Part shown: one piece after another, positions 42,628 through 50,833 of the stretch
How the letters are laid out: every line of letters starts with the position of its first letter
Numbering within the stretch: position 1 is the stretch's first letter
Source: Lentihominibacter hominis
Lineage (GTDB): Bacteria; Bacillota; Clostridia; Peptostreptococcales; Anaerovoracaceae
DNA: 64,000 bases
Direction of reading: 5' to 3'
Assembly (NCBI RefSeq): GCF_014385065.1
Contig: NZ_JACRTA010000003.1
Span: forward strand, 1 to 64,000
Program-made: the position numbers and the translations under genes
Notes under the pieces: generated by a model
What the model saw: only the letters and a program-made list of their open reading frames with translations
What the model was told of the DNA's origin: nothing
The model's database searches: none

Positions 42628-45600
42628 ATGAATAAATTCAGACTGAATATAAACGGCAAAGAAGTTCTGGGTGTTCCGGGACAGACCATTCTTGAAGTTG
42701 CCAGAGAAAATGACGTTTTCATTCCAACTCTCTGCTACGATGAAAGAACGAAGGTATACGGCGCGTGCGGTATATGTATGTGCGAGGTGGAGGGCAATCC
42801 TAAACTTTGTAAAGCTTGTGCTACGGAAATAGCTCCGGGTATGGTTATAAAGACTAATACACAGCGTGTAATAGAGTCAAGAAAAACAAATTTGGAATTA
42901 CTTCTTTCAAATCATGTGGGAGACTGCAGACCGCCATGTGTATTGGCATGTCCGGCTCAGACTGACTGTCAGGGATATGTAGGACTTATTGCCAACGGAG
43001 AATATGAAGAGGCTCTTGAGCTTATAAAAGATAAACTGCCGCTTCCGGCTTCATTAGGCAGAGTATGTCCGCATCCTTGTGAAGCAGAGTGCAGAAGAGG
43101 GCTTATAGATGAACCTATTTCTATACAATGGTTAAAACGATTTGCAGCAGATCAGGATTTGATGAATGAGGATGCTTTTATTCCGGAATGCGAACCGGAT
43201 ACAGGCAAGAGCGTGGCTGTTATAGGCGGAGGCCCTATGGGACTGTCTGCAGCATATTTTCTTAGACAGAAAGGCCACGCCGTTACAGTGTTTGAAGCTA
43301 TGCCTAAAGCGGGCGGTATGTTAAGATATGGGATACCTGAATACAGACTGCCTAAAGAGGTTCTCGATGATGAAATTTTTACCATTCAGAAAATGGGTGT
43401 GGAGATAATCACAGACACTAAGATTGGCAAGGATATACCGTTTGAAACTGTAAAACAAGATTTTGATGCGGTTCTTATTGGTATAGGTGCATGGATATCC
43501 ACAGGCGTGGGCTGCACAGGCGAGGATGCGGAAGGCGTTATCGGTGGTATTGACTTTTTGAGAAAAGTTGTAAGAAATGAGGAGATACAGCTTGGAGAAA
43601 AAGTTGCTATAGTGGGCGGAGGAAATACTGCTATGGATGCCTGCAGAACAGCGGTAAGGCTTGGAGCGAAAGAAGTTTATAATATCTACAGAAGAACTAA
43701 GGATGAAATGCCTGCAGATATGGTAGAAATTGAAGAAGCGGAAGAAGAAGGCGTTATATTCAAGAACCTGACAAATCCTCTTGAGGTGGTAAAAGATGAG
43801 ACCGGTCATGTTAAAGAGGTAATTCTTCAGGTAATGGAACTGGGTGAGCCTGATGAATCAGGGAGAAGAAGACCTATACCTGTTAAAGGAAAAACCGAAA
43901 CGATAACTATAGATACTATGATACTGGCTATAGGTCAGGCAGTTGACGCATCTGTATTTGACTGTGATAAGACCAGAAAGAATGCGATCGCTTACGATAA
44001 GGAAACCTTCATGACCAGCATTCCGGGTGTGTTTGCAGGCGGAGACTGCGGTAATGACAAGATTTCCATAGCTGTAGAGGCAATAGCTGACGCAAAGAAA
44101 GCATCGGAGGTTATAGACGCCTATTTGGACGGTGAAGTAATAAAATATGAAAAGCCGTATTTCGTAGAGAGAGATGATATTACAGAAAAAACATTTGAAG
44201 ACAGAGAGAGAATGTGCAGGCCGGAGATGCCTCAGCTCAGAGCTGAAGAACGAAAGGATAATTTCAGCGAGGTTATTCCTGATGGATATACTGCAGAAGA
44301 GGCCGAGGCTGAAGCGTCTAGGTGTCTTGAATGCGGATGTCATGATTACTTCGAATGCAAGCTTATAGATCTGGCTCATCAGTATGATGTTGATCCGGAT
44401 AGATTTGCCGGAGATAAGAACAAGGTCGAATATGAAGATAATCATCCGTTTATAGTGAGAGACCCTAACAAATGTATCCTCTGCGGTCTCTGCGTGAGAG
44501 TATGTGATGAGGTGATGGGAGTGGGAGCGCTTGGTCTTGTCAACAGGGGTTTTGATACTGTAGTTAAGCCAAATATGGAAAAACCTCTTGTTGAATCAGG
44601 ATGTATTTCGTGCGGTCAGTGCGTGAGTGTCTGCCCTACAGGTGCTCTCCAGGAGCGAACAACCATGATAAAAGAAACTCCTGTAGAAACTCTTGAAACA
44701 GACACCACATGTTCATACTGTTCGGTAGGCTGTAGTCTCAAGCTGGAAAGCTGTGGAGACATGCTTATAAAGGCAAATCCTGCAAAAGACGGCGCTGTAA
44801 ATGCAGGTCTTGCATGTGGCAAGGGGAAATGGGGCTTTGACTGTTCAATGCTTGAAGATAAACTTGAAGAGCCACTTATTAAGACTTCGGAAGGTTTTAG
44901 AGAGGCGGATTACCATGAAGCTCTTGTAATGATTGCCAAGAAATGCCAGTCAGTTGGTGCCAAATATGGAAAAGATGCCATAGGAGTTGCTGTTTCAGAC
45001 AGATATACCAATGAGGAGGCCTATGCTATGAAGAAGATGGCAGAGGCTATGGGGGCAAAGATTTTCTGTATGAACAGCAGAAAGAGCGGCATCAAACAGG
45101 TTATCGGTCATGATGCTTCGCCTAATACTATAGATGAGCTGCTTTCTACAGATGTTATTCTGGCCGTAGGATTTAATGCCACAGATAATCCTGTTATACA
45201 GCTTAAGATGAAGCAGGCATCTGAACGAGGAACTAAGGTAATACTGGTTAATCCGGAGAAATATCCGCAGAAGATGAATTACCTTTACGATGAGATTTAC
45301 ACTGCCAATGATCTGACTTTTATAAAGGAAATCGCCAAAGCAATAATAGACAGCGGAAAAGCTAAGAATGCGGAGGGATACGAAGCGTTTGCAGAAAGCC
45401 TTGAGTCTGTAAAGGTAGGAGAGGCGGCAAAGGCTGTGGCTGATGTATATATGAATGCTAAAAAGGCAATGATAGTATTCACTCAGAATCTTATAACTTC
45501 CGATGCGGCAGCTTTATTGGCTGATATAGCTGTGATAAGCGGGCATATCGGAAGTCCGAGAGACGGTATGCTTCAGGTTAAACCGAAGAATAATTCACAA

Positions 45601-46137
45601 GGCCTTATAGATATGGGAATAACATCAGGTGCAGAAGAACTGAACGGGGTGAAAGCACTTTTAGTATTCGGTGAGGAAGCAGATATAGATATAGATGCTC
45701 TGGAGTTCTTGGCAGTGTGTGACACACATGTGACGTCTCTTGCAGCTAAAGCAGATGTGGTGATACCGGGAACGGGATTCGCCTCTACGGATGGTACCTA
45801 TACCAACACTGAGCGAAGAATGCAGCTGGTATTAGCGGCTATTGATGAAAACGTAGCTCTTAGTAACTGGGAGGTGGCTGCAGAAATTGCTCATGTACTG
45901 GAAGTAGATTATGAATGGGAAGATACTGAGGATATTTCCATGGAGATGAACGATACAGTTCCGGCATACAAATATGCTGAGGTAGGAAAAGTTCTTGGAG
46001 GAGTTCTTACTCCTTCAGAAAATGCAGGACTTGTTGTTGTTGAGGATGGAAAATTTGCAGATCCGATAAAGTGCACAGACAGTCTGATGAATGTTATTAT
46101 GGAAAGACTTCCTAAACCAGCTGATCCGACAGCTTAG
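42628..46137 (+). CDS. Giant GltD/NfnB-like flavoprotein fused to ferredoxin and NuoG/formate-dehydrogenase-like domains
   Basis: A 1169-residue fusion. Residues 1-75 are a 2Fe-2S ferredoxin (LCYDERTKVYGACGICMCE). Residues 85-180 form the Cys-rich helical domain of GltD/NfnB (DCRPPCVLACPAQTDCQGY). Residues 190-500 are the FAD/NADPH-binding module (VAVIGGGPMGLSAAYF, VAIVGGGNTAMDACRTA, VFAGGDCG). Two 4Fe-4S motifs follow (CILCGLCVRVC, CISCGQCVSVCP), then CSYCSVGC, the N-terminal cluster domain of molybdopterin oxidoreductases. The last 400 residues resemble NuoG/FdhA, but I find no Cys/Sec metal-ligand motif and no C-terminal cofactor-capping domain. With the two upstream genes it could form an NADH/NADPH/ferredoxin transhydrogenase; the Sporomusa-type Nfn (StnABC) is the nearest described analogue I recall. 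Confidence 0.88.
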   Translation: MNKFRLNINGKEVLGVPGQTILEVARENDVFIPTLCYDERTKVYGACGICMCEVEGNPKLCKACATEIAPGMVIKTNTQRVIESRKTNLELLLSNHVGDCRPPCVLACPAQTDCQGYVGLIANGEYEEALELIKDKLPLPASLGRVCPHPCEAECRRGLIDEPISIQWLKRFAADQDLMNEDAFIPECEPDTGKSVAVIGGGPMGLSAAYFLRQKGHAVTVFEAMPKAGGMLRYGIPEYRLPKEVLDDEIFTIQKMGVEIITDTKIGKDIPFETVKQDFDAVLIGIGAWISTGVGCTGEDAEGVIGGIDFLRKVVRNEEIQLGEKVAIVGGGNTAMDACRTAVRLGAKEVYNIYRRTKDEMPADMVEIEEAEEEGVIFKNLTNPLEVVKDETGHVKEVILQVMELGEPDESGRRRPIPVKGKTETITIDTMILAIGQAVDASVFDCDKTRKNAIAYDKETFMTSIPGVFAGGDCGNDKISIAVEAIADAKKASEVIDAYLDGEVIKYEKPYFVERDDITEKTFEDRERMCRPEMPQLRAEERKDNFSEVIPDGYTAEEAEAEASRCLECGCHDYFECKLIDLAHQYDVDPDRFAGDKNKVEYEDNHPFIVRDPNKCILCGLCVRVCDEVMGVGALGLVNRGFDTVVKPNMEKPLVESGCISCGQCVSVCPTGALQERTTMIKETPVETLETDTTCSYCSVGCSLKLESCGDMLIKANPAKDGAVNAGLACGKGKWGFDCSMLEDKLEEPLIKTSEGFREADYHEALVMIAKKCQSVGAKYGKDAIGVAVSDRYTNEEAYAMKKMAEAMGAKIFCMNSRKSGIKQVIGHDASPNTIDELLSTDVILAVGFNATDNPVIQLKMKQASERGTKVILVNPEKYPQKMNYLYDEIYTANDLTFIKEIAKAIIDSGKAKNAEGYEAFAESLESVKVGEAAKAVADVYMNAKKAMIVFTQNLITSDAAALLADIAVISGHIGSPRDGMLQVKPKNNSQGLIDMGITSGAEELNGVKALLVFGEEADIDIDALEFLAVCDTHVTSLAAKADVVIPGTGFASTDGTYTNTERRMQLVLAAIDENVALSNWEVAAEIAHVLEVDYEWEDTEDISMEMNDTVPAYKYAEVGKVLGGVLTPSENAGLVVVEDGKFADPIKCTDSLMNVIMERLPKPADPTA

Positions 46138-46154
46138 GATATTTTCTTGATAAT

Positions 46155-46196
46155 AAAAGACCGGTAAGCAAATAATTGATTCTTACCGGTCTTTTT
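46155..46196. terminator. Bidirectional terminator after the redox operon
   Basis: A 14-bp perfect stem (AAAAGACCGGTAAG at 46155-46168 with 46182-46195) with T-tracts on either side separates the convergent redox and CoA-transferase operons. Confidence 0.88.
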
Positions 46197-46203
46197 GTTT
46201 TTG

Positions 46204-47781
46204 TTATTTAAGGATTATTCCCATGGGTTTATTTATGAACAGTCGTGTATCCATCAGTTTTAGATTCTCTGATATGTGAGGTGTGAATTCCATTTTATCA
46301 AGGATATCTTTTTGCAGATTAGCTCCGGGAGCAATTTCTATGAGGACCGGACCTTCTGGCTGAAGTCTGAAAACGGCACGCTCAGTTATATAAAGTACAT
46401 TTTGCCGTCCTTTATCAAGAGAATTTTCTCCTGAAAATGTTATATGATCTACGTTCTTTTTGAATTTTATATGAGGTCCGTCTTTGATTATCCTGATACC
46501 TCCGTTTTCTATTCGTATATCGCTTTTCCCTGCGGTAAATGTTCCCATAAAACATATGTTTTTCGCTCCTTGGGTTATGTTTATGAATCCTCCGGGGCCG
46601 GGAACTTTTCCTGCGAACCTTGATACATTCACGTTTCCGTGCATATCTATTTCTGCTGATCCAAGGCAGGCAAAGTCAATACCGCCTCCGTCATAGAAAT
46701 CAAACATATCAGGTTGTTTTAATATGGCATCGGGATTGTATGCTGCTCCTGTAGCTATTCCCGGAGCAGGGACACCCCCCATAACGCCGGATTCTATGCT
46801 GGCAGATACTTTTTTGATAAGGCCTTCTTCATTTAAGACGTTAGAAACGCTCATAGGAAGACCTATTCCGAGATTGATAAATGAGTCTTCTTTAAGTTCA
46901 AAAACTCCTCTTCTGCATATCACTTTTTCTTTTGTAAGAGGGAGCGTCTTTATTTCTTCAAGCTGTATTTTTTCGTCCCCACACCATGAATTGATCGGCT
47001 TAGGCAGTCCTTGGATAAAATGTTGCCCCGTGTTTTCCGGTGAGCCGAGTATCACATAATCAACAAGGGTGGAAGGCACCGTTACCATTTGAGGATGAAG
47101 ATCTCCACTTTCAACGATTTCATCAACCTGAACCATGACTATACCTCCTGAATTTCTGGCGGCGGTAGCCATTTCTAACTGTTCTAAGTGCATAGCTTCC
47201 TTTTCCAGGGAAATATTTCCTTTATTATCAGCTTTAGTTCCCTTTATTATTGCGATATCTATAGGGAAGGCAGGGTAGAAGAGACATTCGGATCCGTTGA
47301 GGGAAATGAGCTGTACAGGGATATCACTGCATGCTTTCGCAGCATCGTTGATACAGCCTCCGTCTATACGCGGATCTACAAATGTTTTCATACCTACTTC
47401 GGTGATTATTCCCGGTTTTCCAGAGGCGATGGCTCTCATCATATGAGACAGCACACCTTGAGGGATCATGAAGCAGGGGAAGGCATTTTCTGTGATAAGA
47501 GGATATATCTTATTGGCGAGGCTGAGATTGCTGCACAGAAAACGTTTCATCAGGCCTTTGTGGGCAAAATGGTTTATTCCGCGGTTTTTGCCGTCACCTC
47601 CGATGCCAGCTACATTTACTACGGACAGTGAGTGGGGATGTCCTTCTTCTATGAAACGTGTTTCTATTTCACTAAGTATATCATCGGCCAGACAGAAGCT
47701 TATAAATGCATCGATAGCAACTGTGGTGCCGTCTTTTATCATAGAAGCGGCTTCTTTAGCGTTTATGAATTTGACAGTCAT
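46204..47781 (-). CDS. Acyl-CoA:acetate/propionate CoA-transferase (class I)
   Basis: A 525-residue CoA-transferase with alpha and beta halves fused, as in propionate CoA-transferase Pct, YdiF and acetate CoA-transferase. The N-terminal half begins VKFINAKEAASMIKDGTTVAIDAF; the second half carries catalytic Glu330 in SASIESGVMGGVPAPG, which forms the glutamyl-CoA thioester. AAAGG lies about 8 nt before the ATG. It is the last gene of a permease-crotonase-CoA-transferase operon, so it probably activates or exchanges CoA on a short-chain acid taken up by the permease. The true acyl range is uncertain. Confidence 0.92.
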   Translation of the reverse strand: MTVKFINAKEAASMIKDGTTVAIDAFISFCLADDILSEIETRFIEEGHPHSLSVVNVAGIGGDGKNRGINHFAHKGLMKRFLCSNLSLANKIYPLITENAFPCFMIPQGVLSHMMRAIASGKPGIITEVGMKTFVDPRIDGGCINDAAKACSDIPVQLISLNGSECLFYPAFPIDIAIIKGTKADNKGNISLEKEAMHLEQLEMATAARNSGGIVMVQVDEIVESGDLHPQMVTVPSTLVDYVILGSPENTGQHFIQGLPKPINSWCGDEKIQLEEIKTLPLTKEKVICRRGVFELKEDSFINLGIGLPMSVSNVLNEEGLIKKVSASIESGVMGGVPAPGIATGAAYNPDAILKQPDMFDFYDGGGIDFACLGSAEIDMHGNVNVSRFAGKVPGPGGFINITQGAKNICFMGTFTAGKSDIRIENGGIRIIKDGPHIKFKKNVDHITFSGENSLDKGRQNVLYITERAVFRLQPEGPVLIEIAPGANLQKDILDKMEFTPHISENLKLMDTRLFINKPMGIILK

Positions 47782-47798
47782 GTTTCAACCTTTCCAGT

Positions 47799-48575
47799 TT
47801 ATTTGTTTTTGAACTTTATATTTTTTTCTTTTGCGAGAAAGCCGCCCATTCCTATTTTTTGGTCGTCTGTAGAAAAAAGTTTACTGAATATTTTTCTTTC
47901 TATCAGACAGCCGCCTTGTATGCTGGAATTTCGTGATATATTGACGGCTTCTTTAGCAGATTTTACGGCTATTTGACCGTTTTTTTCTATTGCTCTGCAC
48001 AGACTGATGGCTTCATTAAGAAGATTTTCTTTTGAGGTGATTTTGTTGATTAGTCTTATATTCAATGCTTTTTGTGCATCTATGATTTCTGCAGTGAATA
48101 TCATTTCCTTTGCTATACTTTCACCTACAGTACGGGGAAGTCGCTGCGTGCCTCCGGCACCGCAGATGACACCGAGGCTTGTTTCGGGAAGTCCCATGCG
48201 GGCATTTTCGGATGCTATCCTGATGTCGCATGCGAGAGCTAACTCCAGACCTCCCCCAAGTGCATATCCGTTGATAGCTGCGATGACAGGAAGATCCATG
48301 TTTTCAAGTCTCATATTAAGATCACTTCCCAGAGCAGCCCATACGGCTATCTCTGTTTCATTTTTTCTGTACATTTCTTTTATATCGGCACCTGCTATAA
48401 AAGTTTTGCCTGAACCGGTTATGATAACTGTATATATTTCAGGATCATTTTCTGCGGTATCCAGAGCCGTATTGATCTGGGAAATAAGGCTTTCGCAGAG
48501 AGCGTTGAGCGTATGAGGTTTGTTTATAGTTATGAGGGCCGTATGTTGTTTTTTTTCAAATATTACATTATCCAT
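47799..48575 (-). CDS. crt: Enoyl-CoA hydratase (crotonase)
   Basis: A 258-residue crotonase-fold protein that hydrates crotonyl-CoA to 3-hydroxybutyryl-CoA. SGKTFIAGADIKEMY supplies one oxyanion-hole strand, and INGYALGGGLELALACD and MGLPETSLGV carry the two catalytic Glu residues of a true hydratase. It lies 16 nt after the permease gene and 17 nt before the CoA-transferase gene on the minus strand, so it belongs to that operon rather than to hbd or bcd. The symbol crt is given because of function in the C4 pathway; other short-chain enoyl-CoAs are possible. Confidence 0.9.
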   Translation of the reverse strand: MDNVIFEKKQHTALITINKPHTLNALCESLISQINTALDTAENDPEIYTVIITGSGKTFIAGADIKEMYRKNETEIAVWAALGSDLNMRLENMDLPVIAAINGYALGGGLELALACDIRIASENARMGLPETSLGVICGAGGTQRLPRTVGESIAKEMIFTAEIIDAQKALNIRLINKITSKENLLNEAISLCRAIEKNGQIAVKSAKEAVNISRNSSIQGGCLIERKIFSKLFSTDDQKIGMGGFLAKEKNIKFKNK

Positions 48576-48591
48576 TTTATATCTCCCGAGG

Positions 48592-49899
48592 TTATCCTAT
48601 TATGATACATAACGGCAGAGCGACGAGGAAGGTGGCAGCTACCGGGACAATCAGACATGTAACAAAGTTATATTTGTATGAAAGTTTGTGAGTGGTATTG
48701 CATATAGCGAATACTGATACTATCGAACCATTCCACGGCAGAGAGTCCAGTCCTCCGCAGCCGTCAGAGCAAAGTCTGTGGATGAATCCAAGATTATACC
48801 CTTGACTTCCGTATTCTATAAAAGTGTCTCCAAGTGTTTCGTACATGAGAGATATACCGCCGGAGGCAGAACCCAGTATTCCTGCAAATATGTTGGCTCC
48901 AACAGCGGCTACTATATAGGGGTTGGCATCTGAGTTAAGCAGTACGTCTGTGGCATACTGGTAAAAAGGCGTTGCTTTTGCGACTGAACCAAATCCTACG
49001 ATTACAGCTGTATTTATGATTACAGTTACAGAAGAGACCGCGGCATTGTTGAACATGTCCAACATCTCCGGCTTGGGGAGATGTCTGTGAAACAGGATAA
49101 GAGCCGTTATTATGCCTATAAGCAGACATATGATTATATCCAGTTTAGTAATATTGAATAGTATTAATACGAGAGCTAATGGTATTATTGACAATATTCC
49201 GTTGGGTGAATCGTCTTCTTCCTCTACTCGTTTGACGCCTTCCGGCCATTGAAAATGTTCTCCGCGAAGCCGTGCTTTTTTAGCTGAATGGTTCATGAAT
49301 ATTATTATGGATACTGCCATTACTGCGGCTCCTGTAATGCCTGGGATAAGTCCTGCATAGGAAGGCGTGCCAAGGTATTGCATAGACACAACATTAGGTA
49401 TTTGAGGTGTAAACGGACCGGTCATGGCGAAAGTCCACATACCTCCGCAGACTATACCGGGAAGCAGATATGTGGGAAGATCAGCATCTTCAAACAGTTT
49501 AAGAGCTATGGGATATACGGAAAAAATAATGACAAAACTGTTTATTCCCCCGTAACTTAGGATTGCTGCGGACATCATACAGGCCAGCATACAGTGTTTT
49601 GCTCCGAATTTTTTGGAAATGAGAGAGCCTATTTTTGCGGCGGCGCCTGAATTTTGATATATGTTTCCAAAAATATTTCCCAGAAGGAAGATAAAAAAGT
49701 ATGACAGGAAAAATCCGGTGGTACCGGACATATAGGTTTCCGTTACTCCTTTGAATAGAGGCAGTCCGCTGGTAAGGCAAACAAGTATAGCGGCCAAGGG
49801 GCCTATTATGATGGGGGAGACTCTTTTGAAGATCAATACAGCCATACCGATAAAGGTGGCCAGAAGCCCCAGTCCGGAAATAAGCACTTCGTTGTTCAT
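48592..49899 (-). CDS. GntP-family carboxylate permease
   Basis: A 435-residue membrane protein with about 12 hydrophobic segments, matching the GntP family of gluconate and hydroxy/keto-acid permeases. Family-like pieces are GPLAAILVCLTSGLP near the N-terminus, LSYGGINSFVIIF, and ILGSASGGISLMYETLG. Co-transcription with crotonase and CoA-transferase points to a short-chain acid such as 3-hydroxybutyrate or crotonate rather than gluconate; D-beta-hydroxybutyrate permeases are known in this family. AAAGGA precedes the ATG. It begins the operon. Confidence 0.85.
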   Translation of the reverse strand: MNNEVLISGLGLLATFIGMAVLIFKRVSPIIIGPLAAILVCLTSGLPLFKGVTETYMSGTTGFFLSYFFIFLLGNIFGNIYQNSGAAAKIGSLISKKFGAKHCMLACMMSAAILSYGGINSFVIIFSVYPIALKLFEDADLPTYLLPGIVCGGMWTFAMTGPFTPQIPNVVSMQYLGTPSYAGLIPGITGAAVMAVSIIIFMNHSAKKARLRGEHFQWPEGVKRVEEEDDSPNGILSIIPLALVLILFNITKLDIIICLLIGIITALILFHRHLPKPEMLDMFNNAAVSSVTVIINTAVIVGFGSVAKATPFYQYATDVLLNSDANPYIVAAVGANIFAGILGSASGGISLMYETLGDTFIEYGSQGYNLGFIHRLCSDGCGGLDSLPWNGSIVSVFAICNTTHKLSYKYNFVTCLIVPVAATFLVALPLCIIIG

Positions 49900-49934
49900 A
49901 ATGATTATCCTTTCTAAAACACATTAATATTAAA

Positions 49935-49964
49935 ATTATATCATAAGGAATTACAGAGTAACAA
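49935..49964 (-). promoter_or_regulatory. Promoter of the permease-crotonase-CoA-transferase operon
   Basis: On the minus strand TTGTTA (49964-49959) and TATAAT (49940-49935) are 18 nt apart, with a TGA extended -10 element. Confidence 0.6.
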
Positions 49965-50027
49965 GGAGTCAAAAGTATTATTATTTATAGAATAAACACA
50001 GTATAAAGACATGATCGTCAATTTTAG

Positions 50028-50056
50028 TTGTCATAATCAAAATATAAGAGTAAAAT
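50028..50056 (+). promoter_or_regulatory. Promoter of the FtsX-type ABC transporter operon
   Basis: TTGTCA (50028-50033) and TAAAAT (50051-50056) are separated by 17 nt, about 44 nt before the first gene. Confidence 0.55.
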
Positions 50057-50099
50057 AAATATAATAACTGATGGGTGAAAGGAGAGCGCAGAATCAGAT

Positions 50100-50822
50100 A
50101 TGAATCTGTGTATTCGTGATATGTCATTTGTGAGATTTGAAAATGTAGGAAAGATATACAAGTCCGGAGATGTGGAGGTGAGAGCGCTTCATGGAGTGAC
50201 TTTTGAAATAGAGAAAGGCGAAGTCTGTGTAGTAGTAGGGCAGTCAGGAGCAGGAAAAACTACGCTGCTCAATATCCTGGGCGGTATGGATGTTCTTACT
50301 GAAGGAAATGTGATTCTGGACGGACGGGATATATCTTCTCTTTCCACCAAGCAAATGGCTACATACAGAAGGTTAGATATAGGCTTTGTTTTTCAGTTTT
50401 ATAACCTCATACCTAATCTGACCGCTCTTGAAAATGTAGAAATTGCTTCTCAACTTTCAAAAAATCCTTTGAACAGTGAGAAGGTAATAGCCGCTGTAGG
50501 TCTTAAAGACAGAATGAATAATTTTCCGGCTCAGTTATCAGGGGGAGAGCAGCAGAGAGTGGCTATAGCCAGAGCTTTAGCAAAAAATCCAAAGCTGCTT
50601 TTATGTGATGAGCCTACAGGAGCTCTTGATTATGAGACGGGTAAATCTATATTGAAGCTTTTGCAGGAAGCTTGTAAAAAAAGTGGTATGACAGTAGTGA
50701 TAATAACCCATAATTCGGCTCTTACTGCCATGGCGGATAGGGTAGTTAAGATAAAGAATGGTACCGTAGCATCAGTCAAGCTTAATGATAATGTGGTTTC
50801 CGTAGAAGAGATAGAATGGTAG
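50100..50822 (+). CDS. ABC transporter ATP-binding protein (MacB/LolD type)
   Basis: A 240-residue ATPase. Walker A is GQSGAGKTT, the Q-loop is in [15 protein letters not shown], the ABC signature is [15 protein letters not shown], Walker B is [12 protein letters not shown], and the switch His is in VIITHN. The start is uncertain: AAAGGAG (50078-50084) is 15 nt from ATG 50100, and the conserved domain begins at the ATG of 50121 ([17 protein letters not shown]). It overlaps the upstream ATG of the permease gene. It pairs with the FtsX-type permease encoded next, in a class that usually works on lipids, peptides or as a mechanotransducer. Confidence 0.92.
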   Translation: MNLCIRDMSFVRFENVGKIYKSGDVEVRALHGVTFEIEKGEVCVVVGQSGAGKTTLLNILGGMDVLTEGNVILDGRDISSLSTKQMATYRRLDIGFVFQFYNLIPNLTALENVEIASQLSKNPLNSEKVIAAVGLKDRMNNFPAQLSGGEQQRVAIARALAKNPKLLLCDEPTGALDYETGKSILKLLQEACKKSGMTVVIITHNSALTAMADRVVKIKNGTVASVKLNDNVVSVEEIEW

Positions 50823-50833
50823 AGGCGAAAAAG

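Noticed and set aside
43858..44445. 195-codon minus-strand frame inside the GltD/NuoG fusion gene
   Set aside because: Antisense to conserved domains with clear motifs; no start signal.
42628..46137. Functional formate dehydrogenase call for the 1169-residue protein
   Set aside because: The molybdopterin-type N-terminal cluster motif is present, but I find no active-site Cys/Sec motif and no C-terminal cofactor-capping domain.
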